In this document: piece after piece, positions 42,647 through 51,701 of the stretch | Position numbering within the stretch: the first letter of the stretch is position 1 | How the letters are laid out: each line of letters opens with the position of its first letter | Source: an uncultured Cellvibrio sp. | Lineage (GTDB): Bacteria > Pseudomonadota > Gammaproteobacteria > Pseudomonadales > Cellvibrionaceae | Direction of reading: 5' to 3' | Length of the DNA stretch: 63,408 nucleotides | Assembly: GCA_937958105.1 (NCBI GenBank) | Contig: CALFXJ010000022.1 | Location: 1-63,408 of the forward strand | The notes under the pieces: model-generated | The model's database searches: none | What the model was told of the DNA's origin: nothing | Seen by the model: only the letters and a program-made list of their open reading frames with translations | Program-made: the position numbers and the translations under genes

Positions 42647-42970
42647 TTAATGGCTACCACAGGCGCCTTCACCTTCGGCTTTCTCGCCTTTGGCTCCGCC
42701 ACACTTACCTTCGCCGCATTTGCCTTCACCGCACTTACCCTCGCCAGATTTACCTTCCTCTTCACCTTTCTCGCCACCGCATTTACCTTCACCACACTTG
42801 CCTTCACCGCATTTACCTTCGGCATCTTTGTGGGCCAGGTTGTAACCTGAAGTCAGTGTTTCGGCAGCGAAAGGATTCTCCACCGCTGAAGCCAGCGGAG
42901 CGAGAGTTGCAGACGCCATGAAGGTAGCTCCCAGAGCAGCAGCCAGAGGGGACAATGTTTTCTTATTCAT
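42647..42970 (-). CDS. bufA: EGKCG-repeat RiPP precursor (HvfA/bufferin-type metallophore)
   Basis: A 107-residue precursor. It begins with a signal peptide (residues 1-29, MNKKTLSPLAAALGATFMAS onward, cut near ASA-VE). A short spacer (30-50) with ENPFAAETLTSGYNLAHKDA follows. The core has six EGKCG units with Cys54, 59, 64, 80, 85 and 90 in two blocks of three, a degenerate EGKSG (Ser75) between them, and a C-terminal EGACG with Cys104. The linker is rich in Gly, Glu and Lys. HvfA-type peptides with this motif are modified on the cysteines by the MNIO and bind copper in the periplasm. It is the first gene of the bufA-bufB-bufC operon. The DNA repeat is described separately. No DoxX-type gene is adjacent. 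Confidence 0.94.
   Translation of the reverse strand: MNKKTLSPLAAALGATFMASATLAPLASAVENPFAAETLTSGYNLAHKDAEGKCGEGKCGEGKCGGEKGEEEGKSGEGKCGEGKCGEGKCGGAKGEKAEGEGACGSH
42698..42820 (-). repeat. Tandem 15-bp repeats coding for EGKCG
   Basis: Two blocks of three near-identical 15-bp units (GAAGGTAAATGCGGT-like) encode EGKCG. They are separated by a 30-bp segment whose middle unit has Cys changed to Ser. The repeat is translated and not a CRISPR. Unit copy number may vary by slippage or unequal exchange between strains. Confidence 0.85.
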
Positions 42971-43175
42971 ATTAAAGACTCCGTTTCATTGTTAGGGGAT
43001 CAACAGCCAGCCAAACCTAGCACAGCGCACTGCTGCGCACCAGTTACCCGGCCTCAAAATCAAGAGGATGACCTCTGAGCTATTGCGTGTGTGATTGGTT
43101 CTCACGCGGGAGCAGCTCTATCGCTCTTGATCGGCTATAGATACGCCGATTCGCGCTTCGTTGCATTAAATTTTG

Positions 43176-46100
43176 TTAACGCTCCTCAAGTACCAGCTGC
43201 CACTGTTTATCAAGCCGCTTGCTCGATATGGGAATTTGCGTCTTAAGTGTTTGAGCGAAAAGGGAAACCCGCAGTTCTTCCACCCACCAGCGATAGGTCT
43301 GCAATGATATTTTTTGCGCCATTTGAAATTCACCTTCCTTGGCCAGATAGTCCGTCAGGCGCTGCCAGGCAGCCTGAACCTCTCCAATAGCCAGTCGATC
43401 CTTCTGTGGGTTCAACATAGCTTTTTCGAGGCGGGCCAGAATCGCGCGGAGATAACGCGGGTATTGCTCCAGCCACTCGCGCGGCGTGTTGTAAACCAGG
43501 CCGGGGTAAAACAGTTGCTGCAACTGTTGCTGGATATCACTCAAGGTAAAAGCCAAGGCTAATGCATTCTTGTGCTGCTTCAGTTGTTTACGCACCTCAA
43601 CCAGGAGTTTCAGACTGGCCACCAGGGTTTCAGCGATGTCCAGCGCATGGCTGATCAATTGCTCCCGAACCTGGGTCAAGCGTTCACGGAATGCCTGCTG
43701 CTCGCGCGGCAGCTGTTGTTGATCCGGTACGCACAACTGACAGAAAGTTGCCATCAAAATATCGTCGACCACCTGGTCGCGATTGCCAATACCAGCCACC
43801 GACAGCGCCAGCTCCTGCCCTTTCAATAATTCCTTCTGGAGGTACTTCACCGTCTGAACTGCCTCCAGCATGTACAAACGGGAAATGCCCCGCTGCGTCA
43901 GGTGAAGCGCCTGCTGAGGATTATCAAGGACCTGCAAAGCAACAGACTGCTGCTTGTCGATCAGCGCCGGGTATGCCCGGATGCTGATGCCGGCACGCTG
44001 CAGCTGCACATTCTGCGGTAGTTCATCAAAGTCCCAGGTCAGGATATTGTCACGCTCAATACTTGTCGCAGCGGACTGGATATTTTGTTGCACCTGCTCG
44101 CGATAACGCTCGCGAAGCGCAGCAAGGTTTCGATCACTGGCAATACATTTACCGCGATCATCCATGACTTTGATATTGAAACGATAGAAGTTGTCGATCT
44201 GTTCCGGTTGCCACGCCTCTGCGGGAATATCCACGGCAGTCTGACGCTTCAACTGTACTGCCAGTGCTTCTGTCAAAGGCTTATTGTCGGGCGCCATGGC
44301 CGCGAGCGCTTTATCCACCACATCCGGCACAGGCACAAAATGCTTGCGCAGCTGTTTAGGCAGACTCTTCACCAGGTTGATGCACTTATCACGCAGCATG
44401 CCCGGCACCAGCCACTCCAGGCGATGCTCCGGAACCTGATGCAGCAGACTCACCGGCACCATCAGGCTGATACCGTCATCCTGATGTCCCGGCTCAAAAT
44501 GATAAGTGACCGGAAATACTATGCCGCGCCATTCCAGTTCATTGGGAAACTGTGCTTCGGTCACATCGCCAGCACTGTGCCGCATCAGGCGGTCACGATC
44601 GATATATAACAACTGCGAATTTTCCTGTTCCGCCTTTTTTCGCCAGGATTCGAATCCGGCAAAGTTAATAACGTGGCGAGGAATTCGTTCGTCATAAAAA
44701 TCGAATAACACCTGCTCATCAGCGAGGATGTCACGGCGTCGCGCCTTGGACTCCAGCTCATCCAGCTCCTTTAACAAGGTTTGCTGATGAGTAAAGAAGT
44801 CATCCAGTGGTTTGTGGCGCTGCTGCTGGCGACGCTTTGGATGATCGGCGTACTGCCCTTCAACCAGCGCTGCGCGGATAAATACTTCACGGCATTGCGC
44901 AGCATCTATACGGCTGTAACTGACGCTGCGTTTCTCGATCAGCACCAGACCATAGAGGCTGACCTTTTCGTAGGCCATTACCTGTCCGCTGCGACTGTCG
45001 TAGTGAGGCTCGAAGTACTGGCGTTTGACGAGATGTTCCGCCGCACCCAATGCCCACTCCGGCTCAATCTTAGCTACCGTATGTGCGTATAGGCGCGAGG
45101 TCTCCAGCAGCTCGGCTGCCATCAACCACTTAGGGGTTTTGCGCGCGAGTGAGGAGCCGGGGAAAATCGCAAACCGGCGATTGCGTGCACCAGAGTATTC
45201 ACGTTCTTCGCTGTTGAAACCGAGATTACTTAACAAACCGGTCAACAGCGCCCGATGGACCGCTTCAAAGTTTGCGGGATCTGTGTTTTCTTTCAGGTTA
45301 AGTGGCTTCAGCATCAGCCGCAGTTGGTGGTGGATGTCCCGCCATTCGCGCATACGCAGGTAAGACAGGAATTCTTTTTTTAACTGTTTACGTAATTGAT
45401 TCTGGGAAAGCGTCTGGCGTAGATTTTCGAAATAATCCCACAGGTTAACGTAGGCGAGGAAATCGGAATTTTCCGCCCAGAAACGCCGATGGGACTGATC
45501 CGCCGCCTGCTGCTTTTCCACCGGCCGCTCACGCGGGTCCTGTACAGACAATGCGCTGATGATGATCAACACTTCCCGTACACAGCCGAACGCCTGCGCG
45601 GCGATAAGCATCCGTCCGAAGCGCGGATCAACAGGCAGCTGGGTGAGCTGCTGACCGATGGGCGTAAGTTGATTGCGGCTGTCGACTGCCTGAAGTTCTT
45701 CCAGCAGTTTGAAGCCGTCACTGATAAGGCGATGGTCCGGGCTATCGATAAATGGAAATTTGTGAATATCACCCATCCGCAGCTGCAACATCTGCAAGAT
45801 TACTGCGGCAAGATTCGTGCGCAGAATTTCTGCATCGGTGAATTCCGGGCGCGAATTAAAATCTTCCTCACTGTACAGGCGAATGCAGATGCCTTCACTC
45901 ACCCGCCCACAGCGTCCTTTGCGCTGATTGGCGCTCGCCTGAGAAATGGGTTCAATGGGCAGCCGCTGAACCTTAGTGCGATAGCTGTAACGGCTGATAC
46001 GTGCATAACCGGGATCAATCACGTAACGAATGCCTGGCACCGTGATGGAAGTTTCAGCCACGTTCGTGGCCAGCACCACACGCCTGCCGGTGTGTGGTGC

Positions 46101-47135
46101 AAAAACTTTCTGCTGTTCCGCCAGACTCAGGCGCGCATAAAACGGAATGACTTCCAGGTGAGCAAACTGCGCCTTGCGAAGTGCATTGGCGGCTTCGCGG
46201 ATATCACGTTCACCACTCATGAAAACAAGAATGTCGCCACCCCGTTTGCCCTGCTGTTTTTCGTGCTGTTCAATTTCGTGAATGCTGTCGATGATCTGTT
46301 GATACTGATCATCATCGCGCTCAGCATTCTCCCCGTCCTCATCGGTAGAGCGCAGCGGGGGGCGATACCAGACTTCGACGGGATAGGTCCGCCCGGAAAC
46401 TTCAATGACCGGCGCATCGTTGAAGTGTTTTGCAAAACGCTGCACATCAATCGTAGCTGAGGTGATGATTACCTTAAGATCCGGACGCCGTGGCAATAAC
46501 TGTTTCAGGTAGCCCAGTAGAAAATCGATATTGAGGCTGCGCTCGTGAGCCTCATCGATAATCAAGGTGTCGTAACGCGAAAGAAAACGATCGTGCTGAA
46601 TTTCCGCGAGCAGAATACCGTCGGTCATTACTTTGATCAGCGTCTGCTCATTGGACTGGTCGCTGAACCTGACCTGGTAACCGACCTTTTCCCCCAGCCG
46701 GGATTGCAATTCTTCGGCGATGCGGGAAGCCACGGTATGGGCTGCAATACGGCGAGGCTGGGTGTGCCCGATCATGCCTTTGACACCACGCCCCAGCGCC
46801 AGACAGATTTTGGGTATCTGGGTGGTCTTACCGGACCCTGTCTCACCGGCAAGCACAACCACCTGATTAGCTTCTATCAGCGCGGCAATTTCTTCGCGCT
46901 TTTCACAGACGGGAAGATCGGGAAAATGGATCGGCGCCGCTGCCGTTAACGCACGCTGTTTGACGAGCGTGTGTGAGGTAAGAACCTGCTGCTCCCACTT
47001 CTGCAATTGCGGCAGATAATCTTTCTTACCGGATGCCAGCTTCTCAATATCCTGTAAGCGACGCGTCAGACGATGACGATCCCGCGTCATGACGCCATCC
47101 AGATGCTGTCTTAATTCCGACCACTCTACTGTCAT
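43176..47135 (-). CDS. hrpA: ATP-dependent RNA helicase HrpA
   Basis: A 1,319-residue DEAH-box helicase, the usual length of HrpA. The helicase core has motif I GETGSGKTTQIPK, motif Ia TQPRRIAAHTVASRIAEEL, motif II LIIDEAHERSLNIDFLLGYLK, motif III TSATID, and motif VI QRKGRCGRVSEGICIRLY. Winged-helix and ratchet regions follow (about 430-700), then the long HrpA-specific C-terminal half (DUF3418, about 720-1310). HrpA helps rescue stalled ribosomes and process mRNA. It is a single-gene leftward unit; the 205-bp spacer before bufA contains the bufA promoter region, with GGTAAC near 43050 as a possible but unproven ECF-type -35 element. Confidence 0.97.
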   Translation of the reverse strand: MTVEWSELRQHLDGVMTRDRHRLTRRLQDIEKLASGKKDYLPQLQKWEQQVLTSHTLVKQRALTAAAPIHFPDLPVCEKREEIAALIEANQVVVLAGETGSGKTTQIPKICLALGRGVKGMIGHTQPRRIAAHTVASRIAEELQSRLGEKVGYQVRFSDQSNEQTLIKVMTDGILLAEIQHDRFLSRYDTLIIDEAHERSLNIDFLLGYLKQLLPRRPDLKVIITSATIDVQRFAKHFNDAPVIEVSGRTYPVEVWYRPPLRSTDEDGENAERDDDQYQQIIDSIHEIEQHEKQQGKRGGDILVFMSGERDIREAANALRKAQFAHLEVIPFYARLSLAEQQKVFAPHTGRRVVLATNVAETSITVPGIRYVIDPGYARISRYSYRTKVQRLPIEPISQASANQRKGRCGRVSEGICIRLYSEEDFNSRPEFTDAEILRTNLAAVILQMLQLRMGDIHKFPFIDSPDHRLISDGFKLLEELQAVDSRNQLTPIGQQLTQLPVDPRFGRMLIAAQAFGCVREVLIIISALSVQDPRERPVEKQQAADQSHRRFWAENSDFLAYVNLWDYFENLRQTLSQNQLRKQLKKEFLSYLRMREWRDIHHQLRLMLKPLNLKENTDPANFEAVHRALLTGLLSNLGFNSEEREYSGARNRRFAIFPGSSLARKTPKWLMAAELLETSRLYAHTVAKIEPEWALGAAEHLVKRQYFEPHYDSRSGQVMAYEKVSLYGLVLIEKRSVSYSRIDAAQCREVFIRAALVEGQYADHPKRRQQQRHKPLDDFFTHQQTLLKELDELESKARRRDILADEQVLFDFYDERIPRHVINFAGFESWRKKAEQENSQLLYIDRDRLMRHSAGDVTEAQFPNELEWRGIVFPVTYHFEPGHQDDGISLMVPVSLLHQVPEHRLEWLVPGMLRDKCINLVKSLPKQLRKHFVPVPDVVDKALAAMAPDNKPLTEALAVQLKRQTAVDIPAEAWQPEQIDNFYRFNIKVMDDRGKCIASDRNLAALRERYREQVQQNIQSAATSIERDNILTWDFDELPQNVQLQRAGISIRAYPALIDKQQSVALQVLDNPQQALHLTQRGISRLYMLEAVQTVKYLQKELLKGQELALSVAGIGNRDQVVDDILMATFCQLCVPDQQQLPREQQAFRERLTQVREQLISHALDIAETLVASLKLLVEVRKQLKQHKNALALAFTLSDIQQQLQQLFYPGLVYNTPREWLEQYPRYLRAILARLEKAMLNPQKDRLAIGEVQAAWQRLTDYLAKEGEFQMAQKISLQTYRWWVEELRVSLFAQTLKTQIPISSKRLDKQWQLVLEER

Positions 47136-47174
47136 AAAAAATCGACCCCTTTCGAATGGCCGCTATCATAGCAA

Positions 47175-47203
47175 ATAAAAAGCCCGGCCTATGGGCCGGG
47201 CTT
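47175..47203 (-). terminator. Terminator after dps
   Basis: On the minus strand AAGCCCGGCC and GGCCGGGCTT pair over 10 bp around CATA and are followed by TTTTATTT. It lies 28 bases past the dps stop and before hrpA. Confidence 0.85.
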
Positions 47204-47230
47204 CTGCTGACAGATCTAAGCAAACCTTAC

Positions 47231-47698
47231 TTACTCAAGCAGGCTGCGGAGCATCCAGGCTGTTTTCTCATGAAGCTGAATACGTTGGGTCAGCAAGTCA
47301 GCAGTAGCCTCATCATCGGCGCCTTCCACGACTGGATACAGTGAGCGGGCGGTACGCACAACAGCTTCCTGCCCTTCCACCAGAAGACGGATCATATCGT
47401 TAGCGGCAGGAATGCCTTCATCCTCTTTGATCGAACTGAGTTCAGCGTACTGTTTGTAGGTACCGGGAGCCGGAAAACCGATGGAGCGAATACGCTCAGC
47501 AATGACATCAACAGCCTGGGCTAATTCAGTGTACTGAGTCTCAAACATCAGGTGCAGGGTTTGAAACATCGGGCCGGTCACGTTCCAGTGGAAGTTGTGG
47601 GTTTTTAAATAGAGGGTGTAGGTATCAGCCAATAATTTGGACAATCCTGCGGCGATAGCTTCCCGGTCACTTTGTTTGATACCAATATCAATCTTCAT
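47231..47698 (-). CDS. dps: Dps-like ferritin (DNA-binding protein from starved cells)
   Basis: A 155-residue four-helix protein of the Dps family that oxidises Fe2+ with hydrogen peroxide and stores iron in a 12-mer. The inter-subunit ferroxidase centre motif is HNFHWNVTGPMFQTLHLMF with the downstream ETQYTELAQAVDVIAERIR. The N-terminus (MKIDIGIKQSDREAIA) has few lysines, so DNA binding by an N-terminal tail may be weak. The C-terminus EKTAWMLRSLLE is typical. It stands alone with its own terminator. Confidence 0.95.
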   Translation of the reverse strand: MKIDIGIKQSDREAIAAGLSKLLADTYTLYLKTHNFHWNVTGPMFQTLHLMFETQYTELAQAVDVIAERIRSIGFPAPGTYKQYAELSSIKEDEGIPAANDMIRLLVEGQEAVVRTARSLYPVVEGADDEATADLLTQRIQLHEKTAWMLRSLLE

Positions 47699-47784
47699 TG
47701 CTGACTCCTTTGTGAATCACGACGATAATTTTTAACGCTTACTGGTGAGGCAAGTATAGTGCGTCTTTCAGTTATGGGGCCTGA

Positions 47785-48270
47785 TCAGGAGAAATGCAAC
47801 CGGCCACCCAGCCCCATCAGCACCAGATCCGGTTGATATTCACTATAGCGGCGATAAGTTTCGGCAATCACTGTCGGGGTTTGTTCCGGGTGGAGCAACT
47901 GGAAGCCTGCCGACTCGTAAAACGCCTGCAGATGCCCCAGTGCAAAACAATAACAACCGAACCCTTGCACAGGCTGCAATGCCTGCTGTAGAACCTGCCT
48001 TAACAGTAAACGCGCCAACCCCTGCCTTCGACGGTGCGCTACTACACAGAGATTGCGTAACACCCAGTAATTGTCCTGCGGCAGGAACCGGACGGCGCCG
48101 TGGATTTCTGCGGAAGCGCTTTCCCGCAACACATAAACCCGCTCACGGCGACCGCAGCTGACGCGGTAACCACAGTGTTTGTAAAAGCGATTCACCAGGG
48201 GATATTGCACGGGCGGCGGGGCATCCAGTCGATACTGACTGAGCGGTGATGCGGAGTTACGGGAATGCAT
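47785..48270 (-). CDS. GNAT-family N-acetyltransferase
   Basis: A 161-residue GNAT protein. The acetyl-CoA pyrophosphate-binding motif is RRRQGLARLLLRQVLQQAL (motif A, about 80-98), preceded by the strand YWVLRNLCVV and followed by AFYESAGFQLL (motif B). The N-terminal third has VNRFYKHCGYR, typical of small GNATs. Substrate is unknown. It is a single leftward gene between dps and the operon that ends with the membrane protein at 48375; the gap of about 100 bp on the right has no clear gene. Confidence 0.85.
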   Translation of the reverse strand: MHSRNSASPLSQYRLDAPPPVQYPLVNRFYKHCGYRVSCGRRERVYVLRESASAEIHGAVRFLPQDNYWVLRNLCVVAHRRRQGLARLLLRQVLQQALQPVQGFGCYCFALGHLQAFYESAGFQLLHPEQTPTVIAETYRRYSEYQPDLVLMGLGGRLHFS

Positions 48271-48374
48271 TAGTAGGCGTGGTCACGGAGATTTCGGCAG
48301 CTCCGCAACCATCTGGCTGCGGAGGAAAAACGGAGGGTTGAACCAATGACCGGGTCACCGGTACTAACTCAGGT

Positions 48375-48806
48375 TCAGCGTTCAGCGCGCAGGGGAACAC
48401 CGTCATCAGGCAGCTCATCCTCAGGATGCCTTTCTTCAGGCAGCTCACGCTGGGTTGGTACATTCGCGGGCTGTCCACCGCTGTTGCGCGAGAGGCGACG
48501 AAGAGCCAATTGCAGCAGCAGGGAAATAATCAATCCGACCAACCAAACCCCGGACACTACCATGATGACGGGCATCACCGTATCAAAGCCGTCAGTGATC
48601 CCTCCAAACACAATGGAGAAGATCGCCGGCGCCATGAGCATCTTTTCTGCATCCACGGCATAGGGAGTCAGCAACAGCGCCAGCACGGAAACAAACACGA
48701 AGCTGGCCCACTCACGACCAAACCGGCGAAATAACAGCCAGCCAGCCACACTGCAACCTAAAGCGCCCGCTGCGTAAATTGTCCAGGCTAACCCATAACC
48801 GTCCAC
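48375..48806 (-). CDS. Small integral membrane protein, unknown function
   Basis: A 143-residue protein with three or four membrane helices (about 7-26, 34-52, 57-70, 77-100) and a charged cytoplasmic tail (LPEERHPEDELPDDGVPLRAER). The start is GTG with AGGAG upstream. It is the last gene of the leftward dnaX-ybaB-recR-rnd-ycgL-ycgN group, 18 bases after ycgN, and a similar membrane protein follows these genes in pseudomonads as far as I recall. No catalytic motif is visible. Confidence 0.75.
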   Translation of the reverse strand: MDGYGLAWTIYAAGALGCSVAGWLLFRRFGREWASFVFVSVLALLLTPYAVDAEKMLMAPAIFSIVFGGITDGFDTVMPVIMVVSGVWLVGLIISLLLQLALRRLSRNSGGQPANVPTQRELPEERHPEDELPDDGVPLRAER

Positions 48807-48824
48807 GTTTCGCTCCTTTGCTGG

Positions 48825-49265
48825 TTACACCCAGCGAATAACATAGTCTTCATAATCTTCTTCGGCGACTGCCGATTCCGCTACAACCCGCCCTGCCACC
48901 GACATACCAGCCAGGTGAACACTGCGGGGGTCTCCGGACACCAGTGGATGCCAGTCAAACAGGGGCAGCCCCTCATCAATCAATCGGTAGGCACAGGTAT
49001 CCGGCAACCAGAAGGTTTCCTTCACACTCTCAGGTGTCAGTGTCAGACAACCGGGGACCAGCGACTGGCGATGTTCATAGTCCTTGCACTGACACAGCTC
49101 GTGATCGAGGTATTTGCAGGCGACCCGGGTGTAATACACATCACCGGAGTCTTCGTCCTCCAGCTTGTGGAGACAACATTTGCCGCAACCATCACACAGC
49201 GACTCCCATTCTGCAGGAGTCATTTCCTGCAGGCTTTTGGCCCGCCAGAATACTTGTGCAGCCAT
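48825..49265 (-). CDS. ycgN: YcgN/YkgJ-family cysteine cluster protein
   Basis: A 146-residue UPF0260 protein. The cysteine cluster is CDGCGKCCLHKL near residues 25-36, with further cysteines in RVACKYLDHELCQCKDYEHR, VPGCLTL, and DTCAYRL, which together may bind an Fe-S or zinc centre. The family length is right and the function is unknown. It lies 3 bases after ycgL, the common neighbour in gammaproteobacteria. Confidence 0.93.
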   Translation of the reverse strand: MAAQVFWRAKSLQEMTPAEWESLCDGCGKCCLHKLEDEDSGDVYYTRVACKYLDHELCQCKDYEHRQSLVPGCLTLTPESVKETFWLPDTCAYRLIDEGLPLFDWHPLVSGDPRSVHLAGMSVAGRVVAESAVAEEDYEDYVIRWV

Positions 49266-49268
49266 GAC

Positions 49269-49562
49269 TCAGCCCGACAGTTTGCTGTTGTATGACCTGA
49301 CCTGCCGCATCTCGTCCGACAGCTCGGACAGCGGCGGCAATTGCAGATAATAGCCCTGGGTCTCCAGGCTTTCGATGACTTTTTCCACCGCCGCACGGGC
49401 CAGTTTCTTTTCGGGGGTCAGCACCAGCACCATGGCCTGCTGGGGTTTTCCAAAGCGCTCCAATAAGGCTTCCGGTACGCGGCTCAGCCCCTCGTCTTTA
49501 CGGACGTACAAATACATGCCCTCTTCTCTGGGGCTGCGATAGATCTCACTGATTATCTTCAT
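49269..49562 (-). CDS. ycgL: YcgL domain protein
   Basis: A 97-residue YcgL-fold protein of unknown function. It shows the family pattern MYLYVRKDEGLSRVPEALLERFG, LTPEKKLARA and GYYLQLPPL. The ATG start overlaps the end of rnd by 17 bases, which supports co-translation with RNase D. A tRNA- or RNA-related role is suspected from the constant rnd neighbour, but this is not established. Confidence 0.93.
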   Translation of the reverse strand: MKIISEIYRSPREEGMYLYVRKDEGLSRVPEALLERFGKPQQAMVLVLTPEKKLARAAVEKVIESLETQGYYLQLPPLSELSDEMRQVRSYNSKLSG

Positions 49563-50715
49563 GATCTGAATTATCCAGGGAAACTGATGGCTCCTGAGCG
49601 AGCCTTAACAAACTTTCACCGACCACATCATAACGCCAGCCCAGCAGGCGAGTCGGTAAGGCATAGGTACCACCGTTCATACCGGAGCGCACTATGGCTT
49701 CGTATTCACGTTTACGCAGCAGGACTTCCGGCGGCAGATTCAGCTGCTCAGCCTGTTCACGCACGTGGTTTTTCAGACGTTTCAGCAGCGGCCCTTCGCG
49801 CTGCGCCAGCGGAGGATCAAGTCGCTCGGGCCAGGACTCGGGCGGCAATTGTAATGCGTCGCGGATAATCTGCAGCAGGGTTTCTCCATCCTGCTGGAGG
49901 GTTCGCTGCGGGATATCGGCGATGCGCTGGAGCGCGGGGATATCCTGGGGTTGTCTGCGCGCCATCTCCCACAGGGCCGGCTCCTTGATGAGACGATTAC
50001 GCGGAATGTCGCGCCGACGGGCTTCTGTCTCGCGCCAGATACTCAGTGCTTTCAAGATCGCAAGTTCCTGCGGGCGCAACTTCCAGGCAAAGCCCACCTT
50101 GCGGTATGCCTTAGTGAAATCTTCCTCGGCCCTGGCCGCCGCCACCAGCTCTGCACAATCGTCCTTTACCCATTGCAGACGCTGACTGAGTTTCAGATCC
50201 TGCAGAAGCTTGCCGTAGACAATCAACATATGCGCCACATCCAGAGCCGCGTACTTGAGCTGGGCAACACTTAATGGCCGCTGCAGCCAGTCCGAACGGG
50301 TTTCCTCTTTGGGAATCTCCGTGTTCAGCACCGCTTTTACTAACCCGGCATAACCAATAGAAAAACCGTAACCGGCAAAGGCGGCGGCGATCTGCGTATC
50401 AAACAAAGGCGCCGGCACTATGTCGAGCAGACGGCGGAACACTTCCAGATCTTCTGAGCAGGAGTGCAGGACCTTGGTCACCGCCTCATCAAGCAGCAGC
50501 TCGCACAGGGGAGTAAAGTCTTTGATTGCCAGGGGATCGATGAGATAACAGCCTTTGCCATCGCCAATCTGGATTAAACCGGCGATAGGGTAAAACGTAC
50601 TGCTGCGCATGAACTCGGTATCGATCGCGATGGCCGCCTGCTGGCGCCACTGGGCACACAGACGGGTCAGCTCCGCATCCTGATCGATCCAGATAGGTTC
50701 GGTAGGAATTAACAT
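49546..50715 (-). CDS. rnd: Ribonuclease D
   Basis: RNase D is a 3'-5' exonuclease that trims tRNA and other small RNAs. The 389-residue protein has the DEDD catalytic residues in AIDTEFMRSSTFYP, LHSCSEDLEVFRRL, and the Exo III region QLKYAALDVAHMLIVY. An HRDC domain follows (about 210-290, LAILKALSIWRETEARRRDIPRNRLIKE) plus a C-terminal HRDC-like part. The start ATG shares a base with the recR stop in a TGATG arrangement. Confidence 0.96.
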   Translation of the reverse strand: MLIPTEPIWIDQDAELTRLCAQWRQQAAIAIDTEFMRSSTFYPIAGLIQIGDGKGCYLIDPLAIKDFTPLCELLLDEAVTKVLHSCSEDLEVFRRLLDIVPAPLFDTQIAAAFAGYGFSIGYAGLVKAVLNTEIPKEETRSDWLQRPLSVAQLKYAALDVAHMLIVYGKLLQDLKLSQRLQWVKDDCAELVAAARAEEDFTKAYRKVGFAWKLRPQELAILKALSIWRETEARRRDIPRNRLIKEPALWEMARRQPQDIPALQRIADIPQRTLQQDGETLLQIIRDALQLPPESWPERLDPPLAQREGPLLKRLKNHVREQAEQLNLPPEVLLRKREYEAIVRSGMNGGTYALPTRLLGWRYDVVGESLLRLAQEPSVSLDNSDHEDNQ

Positions 50716-51308
50716 CAAATATTTCTTCGACTTGAAAATGCGTGGGCCAGGGTGCCGCCGTCAATAAACTCCAGCTCACCACCCAGGGGAACCCCATGGG
50801 CGATGCGCGATACTACCACCCCCAGATTCCGCGCGCGCTCGCTGATGTAAAACGCGGTGGCTTCACCTTCAACGGTGGGATTGGTAGCGAGAATAACTTC
50901 TTTAACCGGCTCGCTCTGCAATAACTGGATGAGCTGGTCCACTCCGATATCTTCGGGGCCAATGCCGTCAATGGGCGACAGATGTCCCAGCAGAACAAAG
51001 TACTTCCCCTGATAGCTGCCGGCCTGCTCAATAGCCAGTACATCTGCCGGTGTTTCAACCACACACAGAAGACTTTCGTCCCGGCGGGTATTGCTGCAGA
51101 TACCGCACAGCGGTTGTTCGGTCAGGGTACGGCAGCGCTTACACCGCCCTACTCCCTCCACCGCTTTGTGAAGGCTCTGTGCCAGGCGTTCGGCGCCTTC
51201 CCGGTCGCGCTCCAGCAGGTGTAACGCCATCCGCTGGGCCGACTTGGGTCCGACGCCGGGGAGGCAGCGCAGAGAGGACATTAATTCATCAATCAAGGGG
51301 CTGAACAT
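50715..51308 (-). CDS. recR: Recombination protein RecR
   Basis: RecR works with RecO (and RecF) to load RecA onto gapped DNA. The 197-residue protein has the helix-hairpin-helix RCLPGVGPKSAQRMALHLL, the C4 zinc finger CKRCRTLTEQPLCGICSN (about 57-74), and a Toprim domain (about 80-175) with LCVVETPADVLAIE and ATNPTVEGEATAFYI. It lies 49 bases after ybaB, as in many bacteria. Confidence 0.97.
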   Translation of the reverse strand: MFSPLIDELMSSLRCLPGVGPKSAQRMALHLLERDREGAERLAQSLHKAVEGVGRCKRCRTLTEQPLCGICSNTRRDESLLCVVETPADVLAIEQAGSYQGKYFVLLGHLSPIDGIGPEDIGVDQLIQLLQSEPVKEVILATNPTVEGEATAFYISERARNLGVVVSRIAHGVPLGGELEFIDGGTLAHAFSSRRNI

Positions 51309-51357
51309 GGATCAGTCTCTGTAACAGGTGTGGACAACGACCGCTGCCGATGTCCAC

Positions 51358-51678
51358 TCAAAACGGCATCTTGAAATCCGGTGGGATACCCATGCCAGCG
51401 GTCATCTTCTGCATGTGTTCGCGGCTATGCGCTTCGACCTTGCGCACCGCATCGTTTACCGCCGCGGCCAGCAGGTCTTCGAGCATTTCCTTATCCTCGC
51501 TGAGCAGGCTGTCATCAATGCTGACGCGTTTGACGTCGTGACGACCGGTCATTACTACCGTCACCAGGCCCGCACCGGCTTCGCCTTTAACTTCGGCGTT
51601 AGCCAGCTCTTCCTGCATCTGCTGCATCTTGCTCTGCATCTGTTGGGCCTGTTTCATCAGATCACCCAAACCTTTCAT
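51358..51678 (-). CDS. ybaB: YbaB/EbfC nucleoid-associated protein
   Basis: A 106-residue DNA-binding dimer of the YbaB/EbfC family. The start MKGLGDLMKQAQQMQSKMQQ has AGAGGTG upstream; the Met- and Gln-rich helix is typical. The central part has ANAEVKGEAGAGLVTVVMTG and DVKRVSIDDSLL, and the end is AGMGIPPDFKMPF. It lies between dnaX and recR, its standard position. Confidence 0.97.
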   Translation of the reverse strand: MKGLGDLMKQAQQMQSKMQQMQEELANAEVKGEAGAGLVTVVMTGRHDVKRVSIDDSLLSEDKEMLEDLLAAAVNDAVRKVEAHSREHMQKMTAGMGIPPDFKMPF

Positions 51679-51701
51679 AAACACCTCTCTTCTTAAAAAG
51701 A

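Noticed and set aside
42625..42921. Plus-strand ORFs across the EGKCG repeats (His/Arg/Leu or Phe/Thr/Ala-rich)
   Set aside because: Their low-complexity composition is the antisense of the 15-bp coding repeat. The same repeat is not a CRISPR because units are contiguous and translated.
43000..43100. CueR-type copper operator in front of bufA
   Set aside because: Only a short GAGG/CCTC repeat was seen, which does not match a CueR site with the right promoter spacing.
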